From positions 5,126,501 through 5,190,500 of the forward strand of contig NZ_RBXL01000001.1 in the NCBI RefSeq assembly GCF_003634315.1: a DNA stretch of 64,000 nt. Reading direction: 5' to 3'. This document shows positions 43,133 to 51,823 of this stretch, one piece after another. A model generated the notes under the pieces. The model was not told the DNA's origin. It worked only from the letters and a program-made list of their open reading frames with translations, and did no database searches. Within the stretch, counting starts at the first letter, position 1. Every line of letters starts with the position of its first letter. The stretch is from Thiocapsa rosea (GTDB lineage: Bacteria; Pseudomonadota; Gammaproteobacteria; Chromatiales; Chromatiaceae). A program made the translations under genes and the position numbers.

Positions 43133-46012
43133 ATGTCCCTTCCTCGCGACATCGACTACGGCACCCCCGCACGCACCGGGGAGCGCAACGTGACCCTGAC
43201 CATCGACGGTTTGGCGGTCCGCGTCCCCGAGGGGACCTCGATCATGCGGGCCGCTCAGGAGATCGGCATCGCGATTCCCAAGCTCTGCGCGACCGACAGC
43301 CTGGAGGCCTTCGGATCCTGTCGACTCTGTCTGGTCGAGATCGAGGGACGGCGCGGTTACCCCGCCTCCTGCACCAGCCTGGTGGAGGACGGTTTGGTGG
43401 TCCGCACCGAGTCCGCACGCCTCGCCGAGCTGCGTCGCGGGGTCATGGAGCTCTATATCTCGGATCACCCCCTCGATTGCCTGACCTGCTCGGCCAACGG
43501 CAATTGCGAGCTGCAGGATATGGCCGGTGTCGTGGGCCTGCGAGAGGTCCGCTACGGCATGGACGGGGCCAACCATTTCGATGCGGAAAGCGCCCGGCCG
43601 CAGGACGTGTCGAATCCTTATTTCGTCTTCGACGGCGCCAAGTGCATCCTCTGCAGCCGCTGCGTGCGCGCCTGCGAGGAGGTCCAGGGTACCTATGCCC
43701 TCACCATCTCCGGCCGTGGCTTCGAATCCCGGGTCATGGCCGGAGCGGATCAGTCCTTCATGGACTCGGAGTGCGTCTCCTGCGGGGCCTGCGTGCAAGC
43801 CTGTCCGACCGCCACCCTGATGGAGAAGAGTCTGATCGAACGCGGTCAGGCGGAGCGTTCCGTGATCACCACCTGTGCCTACTGTGGCGTCGGTTGCGGC
43901 TTCAAGGCCGAGGTCAAGGGCACCGACGTGGTGCGCATGATGCCTTGGAAGGAGGGTCGGGCCAACGACGGTCACGCCTGTGTCAAGGGCCGTTTCGCCT
44001 GGGCTTATGCAACCCACGCCGATCGCATCACCACGCCGATGATTCGCCGCCGGATCGAGGATCCCTGGGAGCCCGTGAGCTGGGACGAGGCGATCGGACA
44101 TGCTGCGTCGGAATTTCGTCGCATCCAGGCGCGCTATGGGCGTGGCGCCATCGGCGGCATCACCTCCTCGCGCTGCACCAACGAGGAGACCTACCTGGTT
44201 CAGAAGCTGGTGCGGGCCGCCTTCGGCAACAACAACGTCGACACCTGCGCGCGGGTCTGTCACTCGCCGACCGGTTACGGCCTGAAGCAAACCCTGGGGG
44301 AGTCCGCAGGCACCCAGACCTTCGACTCGGTGATGGCGGCGGATGTCGTCATGGTCATCGGCGCCAACCCGACCGATGGACACCCGGTATTCGCATCCAG
44401 GCTCAAGCGCCGCTTGCGTCAGGGCGCCCGGCTGATCGTGGTGGATCCGCGCCGCATCGACCTGGTCAAGAGTCCCCACGTCGCAGCGGACTTTCACCTC
44501 AAGCTGCGTCCGGGCACCAACGTCTCGGTCATCAATGCCTTGGCCCATGTCGTGGTGACGGAAGGTCTGGTCGACGATGCCTTCATCGCCGAGCGCTGCG
44601 AAGAGTCGTCCTTCAAGGCTTGGCGAGACTTCATGGCCCTGCCCGAGCAGTCACCCGAGGCATCGGCCGAGGTGACCGGAATCCCCGCCGAGGAGATGCG
44701 AGGGGCTGCCCGGCTGTTCGCCAAGGCCGGCAACGGGGCCATCTACTACGGCCTTGGCGTGACCGAGCACAGTCAAGGCTCGACCATGGTCATGGGCATC
44801 GCCAACCTGGCGATGGCCACCGGCAACGTCGGCCGGCTGGGCGTCGGGGTCAATCCCTTGCGGGGCCAGAACAATGTCCAGGGCTCCTGCGACATGGGAT
44901 CCTTCCCGCATGAACTCCCCGGATACCGGCATGTTTCGGACGCCGCGACCCGCGCCCTCTTCGATGACGCCTGGGGCGTGGCGATCGACCCGGAGCCCGG
45001 TCTGCGCATTCCGAACATGTTCGAGGCCGCCCTCGACGGGAGCTTCAAGGGGCTCTACTGCCAGGGCGAGGATATCGTCCAATCCGACCCCAACACCCAG
45101 CATGTCCAGGCCGCCATGTCCGCGCTGGAATGCCTGGTGGTGCAGGACATCTTCCTGAACGAGACGGCCAAGTTCGCCCATGTGTTCCTGCCCGGAGCCA
45201 GTTTTCTCGAAAAGGACGGCACCTTCACCAATGCGGAACGGCGGATCTCTCGGGTGCGCAAGGTGATGGCCCCGCTGTCCGGTCTCGCCGACTGGGAAGC
45301 CACCCTCGCCCTCTCGCAGGCACTCGGCTATCCGATGGACTATGCCCATCCGTCCGAGATCATGGACGAGATCGCCCGCCTCACCCCGACGTTCCAAGGC
45401 GTGAGCTACGCGCGACTCGACACACTCGGAAGCATCCAATGGCCCTGCAACGACGCAAGTCCCGAGGGCACGCCGATCATGCATCTCGACGCATTCGTCC
45501 GCGGCAAGGGACGCTTCATCATCACCCGCTATGTCCCGACGGACGAGCGCGTAAACCAGCGGTTCCCGTTGCTGCTGACCACCGGACGGATCCTGTCGCA
45601 GTACAACGTCGGGGCGCAGACCCGGCGGACCGCAAACGTGCTCTGGCACGACGAGGACCGCCTCGAGATCCATCCCCACGACGCCGAGGAGCGCGGCATC
45701 CGCGAGGACGACTGGGTCGGTGTCGGGAGCCGCGCCGGGGAGACTGTCCTGCGAGCGACCATCACCGAGCGGGTGCAGCCGGGCGTGGTCTACACCACCT
45801 TCCACTTCCCGGAGTCCGGCGCCAACGTCATCACGACGGACAACTCCGACTGGGCGACCAACTGCCCGGAATACAAGGTCACGGCCGTTCAGGCGGTGCG
45901 CGTCGACCACCCCTCCGAATGGCAGGAGCGCTTCCAGCGGTTCTCGAAGAGGCAACTGGATCTCCTGCCGAAGGAGGGCGAGCAGGCGAGCGCCGAGATC
46001 GCATCGGGATAA
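43133..46012 (+). CDS. fdsA: FdsA, molybdenum formate dehydrogenase alpha subunit
   Basis: A 959-residue catalytic subunit. Iron-sulfur sites in order: a [2Fe-2S] site (Cys52, 63, 66, 80), a His-Cys3 cluster (His112, Cys116, 119, 125), two [4Fe-4S] clusters (CILCSRCVRAC near 171, CVSCGACVQAC near 214) and the [4Fe-4S] CAYCGVGC near 248. The Mo-bis-MGD domain follows, with the active-site Cys376-His377 pair in CARVCHSPT. It oxidises formate to CO2, the final step of the C1 route in this window. GGAGG 7 bases before the ATG at 43133 fixes the start. fdsB is 19 bases upstream, the FdhD fusion 6 bases downstream. Confidence 0.96.
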   Translation: MSLPRDIDYGTPARTGERNVTLTIDGLAVRVPEGTSIMRAAQEIGIAIPKLCATDSLEAFGSCRLCLVEIEGRRGYPASCTSLVEDGLVVRTESARLAELRRGVMELYISDHPLDCLTCSANGNCELQDMAGVVGLREVRYGMDGANHFDAESARPQDVSNPYFVFDGAKCILCSRCVRACEEVQGTYALTISGRGFESRVMAGADQSFMDSECVSCGACVQACPTATLMEKSLIERGQAERSVITTCAYCGVGCGFKAEVKGTDVVRMMPWKEGRANDGHACVKGRFAWAYATHADRITTPMIRRRIEDPWEPVSWDEAIGHAASEFRRIQARYGRGAIGGITSSRCTNEETYLVQKLVRAAFGNNNVDTCARVCHSPTGYGLKQTLGESAGTQTFDSVMAADVVMVIGANPTDGHPVFASRLKRRLRQGARLIVVDPRRIDLVKSPHVAADFHLKLRPGTNVSVINALAHVVVTEGLVDDAFIAERCEESSFKAWRDFMALPEQSPEASAEVTGIPAEEMRGAARLFAKAGNGAIYYGLGVTEHSQGSTMVMGIANLAMATGNVGRLGVGVNPLRGQNNVQGSCDMGSFPHELPGYRHVSDAATRALFDDAWGVAIDPEPGLRIPNMFEAALDGSFKGLYCQGEDIVQSDPNTQHVQAAMSALECLVVQDIFLNETAKFAHVFLPGASFLEKDGTFTNAERRISRVRKVMAPLSGLADWEATLALSQALGYPMDYAHPSEIMDEIARLTPTFQGVSYARLDTLGSIQWPCNDASPEGTPIMHLDAFVRGKGRFIITRYVPTDERVNQRFPLLLTTGRILSQYNVGAQTRRTANVLWHDEDRLEIHPHDAEERGIREDDWVGVGSRAGETVLRATITERVQPGVVYTTFHFPESGANVITTDNSDWATNCPEYKVTAVQAVRVDHPSEWQERFQRFSKRQLDLLPKEGEQASAEIASG

Positions 46013-46018
46013 CGTCCT

Positions 46019-47155
46019 ATGGAATGTCCACTGCCCTTTGCGAGCACGGAGGACGCCCCGGACGAGCGAGCCCCGATCATCGAATGGCCGGACCAATACG
46101 CGCTCGAGGTCGTCGCACTCGACAGAGTGCGATCGACCCGGCGTCGCGATCGCGTCATCGAGGAGGTGCCGATCGCGCTGGTCTTCAATTGCATCTCCCA
46201 CGCGGTGATGCTGGCCACCCCGACGGACCTGGAAGACTTCGCCCTCGGCTTCAGTCTCGGCGAGGGCATCCTGAGGTCGCCGGGAGAGCTGTTGGACTGC
46301 GAGCCCGTCGGTGTCCCGGAGGGCATCGAGATCCGAATGACCGTGGTCGGATGGCGCTTCGCCGAGCTCAAGGAGCGTCGACGGACCCTGGCCGGACGGA
46401 CCGGCTGCGGGCTCTGCGGCGTGGAGAGTCTGAAAGCATTGTCCCGACCCGTCGTTCCCGTGTCCCGGACCTGCGTGCCCCGCGCCGGCGCCGTCGCACG
46501 GGCCGTCGCTGTGCTACCGGTCTACCAGCGTCTTTTTCGCGAGACCGGCGGTGGCCACGCGGCGGCCTGGATCGATGCCGATGGAGATGTCCAGCTGGTG
46601 CGCGAGGATGTCGGCCGGCACAATGCCCTCGACAAGCTGATCGGGGCTCTCACGCGCCGCGGTTTCACCCCGCACGCGGGTTTCATCATCTGCACCAGCC
46701 GCGCAAGCTACGAAATGGTCCAAAAGGCCATGAGCGCCGGCGTCGGTCTCTTGGTCGCCGTCTCGGCCCCGACCGGCGCCGCCGTGCGGCTGGCCGAGGC
46801 GGCTGGAATGACACTCGTCGGGTTCGCCCGTGGCGAACGGATGTCGGTCTACACCCATCCGCGGTCGATCTTGCTCTCTGTCCAGGGGTTCAGCATGGAT
46901 ATCCACAATCTCGTAAAGATGGCGAATCAGATCGGCGACTTCTTCGGCGCCTGGCCTGATCAACAGGAAGCATGCGACGAGATCGCCAGCCACCTGAAGC
47001 GATTCTGGGACCCGCGGATGCGCGCCCGGATGATCGCCCATGTCGAGGAAACCGACGGGGCGGGGTTGAGCGAGATTGTCACCCAGGCGATCCGTCAGCT
47101 CGAGCCGCCCGAGAGTATCCGCGATTCCGCGCAGCCGCCCGAATCAGCCCCTTGA
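46019..47155 (+). CDS. FdhD (FdsC) sulfurtransferase fused in frame to FdsD delta subunit
   Basis: A 378-codon open frame. Residues about 25-285 are FdhD, with the sulfur-transfer motif TGCGLCGVESL, REDVGRHNALDKLIG and the C-terminal GFARGERMSVYTHP. It donates sulfur to the bis-MGD cofactor of FdsA. Residues 293-378, starting MDIHNLVKMANQIGDFF, are an FdsD delta subunit, normally a separate gene. No stop codon lies between the two, so as written they are one polypeptide. However AGGGG precedes the internal ATG at 46895 by 8 bases, so FdsD may also be translated separately. A missing stop through sequencing error is possible. Confidence 0.88.
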   Translation: MECPLPFASTEDAPDERAPIIEWPDQYALEVVALDRVRSTRRRDRVIEEVPIALVFNCISHAVMLATPTDLEDFALGFSLGEGILRSPGELLDCEPVGVPEGIEIRMTVVGWRFAELKERRRTLAGRTGCGLCGVESLKALSRPVVPVSRTCVPRAGAVARAVAVLPVYQRLFRETGGGHAAAWIDADGDVQLVREDVGRHNALDKLIGALTRRGFTPHAGFIICTSRASYEMVQKAMSAGVGLLVAVSAPTGAAVRLAEAAGMTLVGFARGERMSVYTHPRSILLSVQGFSMDIHNLVKMANQIGDFFGAWPDQQEACDEIASHLKRFWDPRMRARMIAHVEETDGAGLSEIVTQAIRQLEPPESIRDSAQPPESAP

Positions 47156-47313
47156 TATCCCGGCACCGAAGACGGATCGGCAACTGAGCATGCGGCGGCG
47201 ATCGCGGGTCGGCACCGCACAGGTTATGTCATGCCGCAGGCCGTCGGAGCAGGCCGAACTCATCCGACGACAACGCAGATCGGCGGAATCCGAGCCCTCG
47301 TGCATGTTTGCCA

Positions 47314-47649
47314 CTACTGGGTTTGCAACCACTCCGCAATGATCTGGAATTCTTCGTCGGTCACGCTTCCGACAACGGCTTTCATCGCGATCGACAGCCC
47401 GTTGGTGCGTCTGCCGTCACGAATATCCTTCATCTGTTGCAGGGAGTAGACGGCATTCTGACCCGCGAGTTTGGGATAGGCGGGGATCGTCGGCTCGTCG
47501 GGGTTTGCGCCATGGCAACTGTGACAGACCTTTTCCTGGTAGAGAGTCGCGCCATCGGCGGCCTGAACGGCGTCGGCAGAACCGACGGAGAGAGCGGCCA
47601 CAAGGGCCGTGGTGGTCGATATCCCGCCGCGTGTCTTCTTGTTGTTCAT
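47314..47649 (-). CDS. Small monohaem c-type cytochrome
   Basis: A 111-residue exported cytochrome: signal peptide about 1-30 (ending DAVQAAD), haem site CHSCHGAN, and a distal Met candidate in LSIAMKAVVG. It resembles class I c4/c5-type cytochromes that accept electrons from periplasmic dehydrogenases. Of two adjacent ATGs, the one at 47649 has the better Shine-Dalgarno spacing (GGAGG, 5 bases). It follows the small Cys-containing protein on the same strand by 109 bases and is probably co-transcribed from the sigma54 promoter near 48.3 kb. Bases 47156-47313 hold no gene. Confidence 0.85.
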   Translation of the reverse strand: MNNKKTRGGISTTTALVAALSVGSADAVQAADGATLYQEKVCHSCHGANPDEPTIPAYPKLAGQNAVYSLQQMKDIRDGRRTNGLSIAMKAVVGSVTDEEFQIIAEWLQTQ

Positions 47650-47758
47650 CATTGCCTCCTCGGATTTCAAACGATTCAACCCGCGTCCAGCCTCGGGATC
47701 TTGGTTTCGCCGAGGCGATCGGGCCGACAAAAACGTCAAGACTCGCTCCCGACGCCGC

Positions 47759-48148
47759 TCAAAAACAGCGCAACGTGGATTCGGCCTGGACCTCCTTGAA
47801 ACGGGCAATCGCCTGCTTGGCCCAGGGCGCACCCTTGAACGCCGTGTTCCTTCCTGAACCCTCAATCTGCTGCATCCGCATGAGGGTCTCGATCGTCTCG
47901 TAGTCGTCGTACGGGATGGCAGCGGCGATGAAGTCGAAGCTGCAGGAGCAGCGTCTGATCGTCTCGAGGCTCTGTCCGTTGGCGACCATGCAACCGAGGA
48001 CATAGTCGGCGATGACGGCGGTCGGATAGGGCGCCGGCGCCACGCCCGGCGGCGCCGGACAATCGGAGGCGGCCACCATGTTTCCCCACAGCAGCAAGCC
48101 GAGAAACGACAAGAGGGGACGTCGTCCGTTGGGCATTCTGTTCACCAC
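47759..48148 (-). CDS. Small exported Cys-containing protein of unknown function
   Basis: A 129-residue protein I do not recognise. A signal peptide (PLLSFLGLLLWGNMVAAS) is followed by DCPAPPG, a central C-x13-CSC arrangement (LGCMVANGQSLETIRRCSCS) and a C-terminal RCF, so five Cys in the mature part. The start is the GTG at 48148, because AAGGAG (48155-48160) lies 6 bases upstream; the ATG four codons later is too far from it. It precedes the cytochrome c gene on the same strand and faces the PQQ-associated ABC operon. A role with a quinoprotein dehydrogenase is suggested by context only. Confidence 0.65.
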   Translation of the reverse strand: MVNRMPNGRRPLLSFLGLLLWGNMVAASDCPAPPGVAPAPYPTAVIADYVLGCMVANGQSLETIRRCSCSFDFIAAAIPYDDYETIETLMRMQQIEGSGRNTAFKGAPWAKQAIARFKEVQAESTLRCF

Positions 48149-48304
48149 AAGCGGCTCCTTGGTTAAGTGGCTCGTTGATTCGTTGTCGGAGTCGAAAACG
48201 GAGGATCTGCGTCTCCTCGCGCGGCCCGGCGCCCGCCGTACGGGATGGGTCTGCAGGTTTGAATACGATCGGAGTCCACCGGATGGCTGCGCGCCGAGCA
48301 CTAA

Positions 48305-48320
48305 TGCAATCGACATGCCG
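48305..48320 (-). promoter_or_regulatory. Sigma54 -24/-12 promoter for the Cys-protein/cytochrome genes
   Basis: On the minus strand CGGCATG-TCGA-TTGCA: GG (48318-48319) and GC (48306-48307) 10 apart, full TTGCA box. The predicted start near 48294 leaves about 145 bases of leader to the GTG start. Apart from this and the repeat below, 48149-48766 shows no gene. Confidence 0.65.
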
Positions 48321-48392
48321 CTGCGGCGCGCGCCCTGCTTCGGGCGGTCAGGCGCCAACGGGCGGCTGGAGTCGGCGGCACAAACAAGCGGG

Positions 48393-48410
48393 CGTGTCAG
48401 AAGTGACACG
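48393..48410 (-). promoter_or_regulatory. Perfect inverted repeat, putative activator site
   Basis: CGTGTC-AGAAGT-GACACG, part of a perfect 8-bp repeat with 4-base spacer (48392-48411). It is centred about 82 bp upstream of the -24 element at 48.3 kb and about 365 bp before the divergent PQQ-associated operon. It is the best-formed copy of the motif shared by five promoters here. Confidence 0.55.
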
Positions 48411-48766
48411 CAGTGTTGCAGAGGTCGGACGGGATGGGCCGTGCAGCATGGGCCACCTCCATTGCGGGGGTCATTGCGGAGGCCGGAGTCAGTCTGGATA
48501 TCTCGGACCACAGCACGACGCGAGGCCTGCAGATGAGTCACACCGGCATGGTTGTTGATAGACCACCTGGACATGCCGACTCGGGGTGGGTCGAACATAG
48601 CGTACAGACCGAACTCGGATTCGACTTCCGGGTCCATCAACGCGACTCCGACGACCGTCTTCTCTGCGGCAGATGGCCACTCCCTCCGGCTTGCCCGCAC
48701 GGACACTCGGTCCCGCCCTCGCGTCCGCCTCGACCGTCCGTACCGATCGCCGACAGGAACAGACGT

Positions 48767-50035
48767 ATGCCTGGTTCAATTGTGACTTCGCTCCACTCGT
48801 TTGCCGTCCCCTTTGATCGCCCGGAAGGCCGATCGAATTCGGACCAAGGCGGTTTGGCTCTTCGCCGGTTCGCCGGTGTCCTTCTGGCTCTGACCTGGAC
48901 AATGTCGGTCCCGGCCGAGGAGACCCGAATCAGCATCGGCCTCATCGGGCAAGTCTCCGAGGTACATGTTCCGCTGTCGGCGCTCGAGCCGGCAATCCAG
49001 GACGATGGGGCCGAAGGTGCGCGCCAGGGGATTCGGGACAACAACACGACGGGGCGCTTCACCGGCCACAACTTCGAGTTCGTCCAGATCCAGGTCAAGG
49101 CCGACGAATCGCCGGTGGCGGCCCTGCGCGAGCTGGCGGGGCAAGGCATCCGACTGGTCCTGGTCGACCTACCCGCAGCGGATCTCCTGGCCCTGGCCGA
49201 CTTGCCCGAGGCCGCCGAATCGATCCTGTTCAACATCGGCGCACCGGACGACGCGCTGCGGGTCTCCGAGTGCCGGGAGAATCTACTCCATACCGCGCCC
49301 AGTCGCGCCATGTTGGCGGACGCGCTGGCACAGTACCTCGCTTGGAAGCGTTGGACTCGGTGGTTTCTCGTCGCGGGCCAGTCACCAGAAGATCAGGCCT
49401 TCGCCGCCGCCCTGAAGCGCGCGGCCAAGCGGTTCGGAGCCAAGATCGAGGTGGAGAAGACCTGGACCTTCGAGGCAGGGGCGAGGCGCACCGACTCGGG
49501 CCATTTCAACGAGAAGGCGGCGGCGAACCTCTTTACCCAAGTCGCCGACTACGACATCCTGGTGGTCGCCGACGAGTCCGATGTGTTCGGCGAGTATCTG
49601 AATTACCGAACCTTTCGTCCTCGTCCCTTGGGCGGCACCCAGGGCCTGACGGCAACGGCCTGGAGCGGGGTCAACGAGCAGTGGGGCGGTACCCAGTTCC
49701 AACGCCGCTTCCATCAAGAGACCGGCCGTTGGATGACGCCGCGCGACTACGCGGCATGGCTTGCGGTGCGCAGCATCGGCGAGGCCGTCACCCGCACCGA
49801 TTCGCACGACCCGCGCCGCTTGCGGGACTACCTGCTCGGACCGGATTTTGCGCTCGCCGCCTTCAAGGGTGTCCCGGTCTCGTATCGCGACTGGAACGGC
49901 CAGCTTCGACAACCGATCCTGATCACCTCGCCACGTCTGTTGGTATCGGTCTCGCCGCAGGAAGGATTCCTGCACGAACACTCAACCCTGGACACACTGG
50001 GCTACGATCGCCCCGAGTCCCGCTGCAAGAGGTAA
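48767..50035 (+). CDS. PQQ-associated ABC transporter substrate-binding protein
   Basis: A 422-residue exported type I periplasmic binding-like protein of the family found in PQQ-dependent alcohol dehydrogenase systems. A long n-region leads to the signal segment LRRFAGVLLALTWTMSVPAEE; the mature part begins RISIGLIGQVSEVHVPLSALEP and includes AEGARQGIRDNNTTGRFTG and NYRTFRPRPLGGTQGL. AGGA 8 bases before the ATG at 48767 fixes the start. It is the first gene of a four-gene block with a beta-propeller, an ATPase and a permease. The ligand is unknown. Confidence 0.85.
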   Translation: MPGSIVTSLHSFAVPFDRPEGRSNSDQGGLALRRFAGVLLALTWTMSVPAEETRISIGLIGQVSEVHVPLSALEPAIQDDGAEGARQGIRDNNTTGRFTGHNFEFVQIQVKADESPVAALRELAGQGIRLVLVDLPAADLLALADLPEAAESILFNIGAPDDALRVSECRENLLHTAPSRAMLADALAQYLAWKRWTRWFLVAGQSPEDQAFAAALKRAAKRFGAKIEVEKTWTFEAGARRTDSGHFNEKAAANLFTQVADYDILVVADESDVFGEYLNYRTFRPRPLGGTQGLTATAWSGVNEQWGGTQFQRRFHQETGRWMTPRDYAAWLAVRSIGEAVTRTDSHDPRRLRDYLLGPDFALAAFKGVPVSYRDWNGQLRQPILITSPRLLVSVSPQEGFLHEHSTLDTLGYDRPESRCKR

Positions 50036-50042
50036 CGATACG

Positions 50043-51068
50043 ATGCCCGATCCCATTGGAAAGTCGTCCCCCGGCACGGCCCCGACCGGACCGGCTCGGA
50101 GCCTCTTCGGGGTTGCGCTGGCGACCGGCCTGGCGCTCCTGGTCCCCGCCAGCGCCGTTCACGCCTATTCGGTCTATGTCTCCAGCGAGCAGGACAACAC
50201 CATCACGATCGTGGATGGCGAAACCCTGGAGATCCGGGAGGTCGTGAAGGTCGGCGAACGGCCCCGCGGGATCGCGCTCGATCCGGACCTCAAGACACTC
50301 TATATCTGCGCCAGCGATGCCGATCAGATCGAAGTCATGGATCTGGAGACCCGCAAGGTCACCCATACCCTACCCTCCGGACCTGATCCGGAGCTGCTGG
50401 CCTTGGGGCCAGAGGGGCGCTTTATTTACGTCGCCAACGAAGACGACAACATGGTCACCGTGATCGATAAGGAGAAGCGATCCAAGGTCACCGAGATCCA
50501 GGTCGGAGTGGAACCCGAGGGCATGGGGGTCAGCCCGGACGGCAAGTGGCTGGTGAATACCTCGGAGACCAGCAACATGGCGCATTTCATCAACCTCGAG
50601 ACCTATGAGATCGAGGCCAACGTCCTGGTGGATCAGCGCCCGCGGGTCGCGCAGTTCACCCCGGACGGACGGCAAGTCTGGGTCTCCTCCGAGATCGGCG
50701 GCACCGTCAGCGTGATCGATGCCGCGACCAAGGAGAAGGTCAAGGTCATCGGCTTCGAGATCCCCGGGATGCAGAAAGAGGCCATTCAACCCGTCGGCAT
50801 CGCCATTACGCGCGATGGGCGACGCGCCTTCGTCGCCTTGGGACCGTCGGCACGTGTCGCGGTCATCGACACCGCCAGTCTCGAGGTCGAGAAGTACCTT
50901 TTGGTCGGGCAGCGCGTCTGGAACCTCGCCTTCTCCCCCGACGAGACACGCCTGTTCACGACCAACGGGGTCAGCAATGATATGTCCGTGATCGATCTGG
51001 ATCCCCTGCGTGTCCGCAAGACGGTGGCGGTCGGACGTCTGCCCTGGGGGGTCGTGACGGGTCCATGA
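50043..51068 (+). CDS. PQQ-associated YVTN-type beta-propeller protein
   Basis: A 341-residue exported seven-bladed propeller: signal peptide about 20-41 (ending VHAYS), then repeated YVTN-like blades such as VYVSSEQDNTITIVD, LYICASDADQIEVMD, IYVANEDDNMVTVID and VWVSSEIGGTVSVID. Proteins of this family are encoded with the PQQ-associated ABC genes on either side. The role may be a periplasmic docking or assembly factor for a quinoprotein. It overlaps the ATPase gene by four bases. Confidence 0.88.
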   Translation: MPDPIGKSSPGTAPTGPARSLFGVALATGLALLVPASAVHAYSVYVSSEQDNTITIVDGETLEIREVVKVGERPRGIALDPDLKTLYICASDADQIEVMDLETRKVTHTLPSGPDPELLALGPEGRFIYVANEDDNMVTVIDKEKRSKVTEIQVGVEPEGMGVSPDGKWLVNTSETSNMAHFINLETYEIEANVLVDQRPRVAQFTPDGRQVWVSSEIGGTVSVIDAATKEKVKVIGFEIPGMQKEAIQPVGIAITRDGRRAFVALGPSARVAVIDTASLEVEKYLLVGQRVWNLAFSPDETRLFTTNGVSNDMSVIDLDPLRVRKTVAVGRLPWGVVTGP

Positions 51069-51823
51069 GCCAGGTCGCGACTCCGGAGGGCATGGCACTG
51101 GAGCTGGATTCGGTCTCGTTCGCCTATCCCCGTCGGCCGGTCCTGCAGGAGGTGTCCTTCACGGTCGCCGCGGGCGCCTTCTGCGTGCTGCTGGGCCCCA
51201 ACGGCGCCGGCAAGACCACGCTCTTCTCCTTGATCACGCGCCTCTTTCTCTGTCGTTCTGGCAGCATCCGGATCTTCGGGCACGATCTGGGACGGGAGGG
51301 GCGCGAGGCACTGGGCCGACTCGGCGTGGTGTTTCAGCAGCCGACCCTGGATCTGGATCTCAGCGTCGACCAGAATCTGCGCTATTACGGCGCCCTCCAA
51401 GGACATCCGGATCGCATCATGGGGACGCGGATCCGCGAGGCCCTGTGCGATGCGGATCTGGCCGAGCGTGCCGGCGAAAAAGTGCGGCACCTCAGCGGCG
51501 GCCAACGACGGCGACTGGAGCTGGCACGCGCCCTTCTCAACGACCCGCGCCTGCTGCTGGCCGACGAGCCGACCGTCGGTCTGGACATCCAGAGCCGTCG
51601 CGACATCATCGTGCGGGTACGCGAGGGCTGCGGCAGCCGCGGCGTCGGCGTGCTCTGGGCGACGCACCTGGTCGACGAGGTCGAGCCGCACGACCAACTG
51701 GTGGTTCTCCACCAGGGCCGGGTGGTCCGACAAGGCATCGCCTCGGCCATCCTGGCGGAGACCGGCAGCAAGACCGTTCACCAGGCCTATAGCCTGCTGA
51801 CGGGCGGCGGCCCAAAATCATGA
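51065..51823 (+). CDS. PQQ-associated ABC transporter ATP-binding protein
   Basis: A 252-residue ATPase with Walker A GPNGAGKTT, signature LSGGQRRRLELARAL, Walker B LLLADEPTVGLD and switch WATHLVDE. It matches the ATPase of the PQQ-dependent alcohol dehydrogenase-linked ABC system, an exporter-like type (ABC-2) pairing with the downstream permease. Overlaps of four bases on both sides show a coupled operon. Confidence 0.9.
   Translation: MSQVATPEGMALELDSVSFAYPRRPVLQEVSFTVAAGAFCVLLGPNGAGKTTLFSLITRLFLCRSGSIRIFGHDLGREGREALGRLGVVFQQPTLDLDLSVDQNLRYYGALQGHPDRIMGTRIREALCDADLAERAGEKVRHLSGGQRRRLELARALLNDPRLLLADEPTVGLDIQSRRDIIVRVREGCGSRGVGVLWATHLVDEVEPHDQLVVLHQGRVVRQGIASAILAETGSKTVHQAYSLLTGGGPKS

Noticed and set aside
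42893-44548. 550-codon open frame antisense to fdsB/fdsA
   Set aside because: It mirrors the codons of fdsA and fdsB, has no Shine-Dalgarno and resembles no family.
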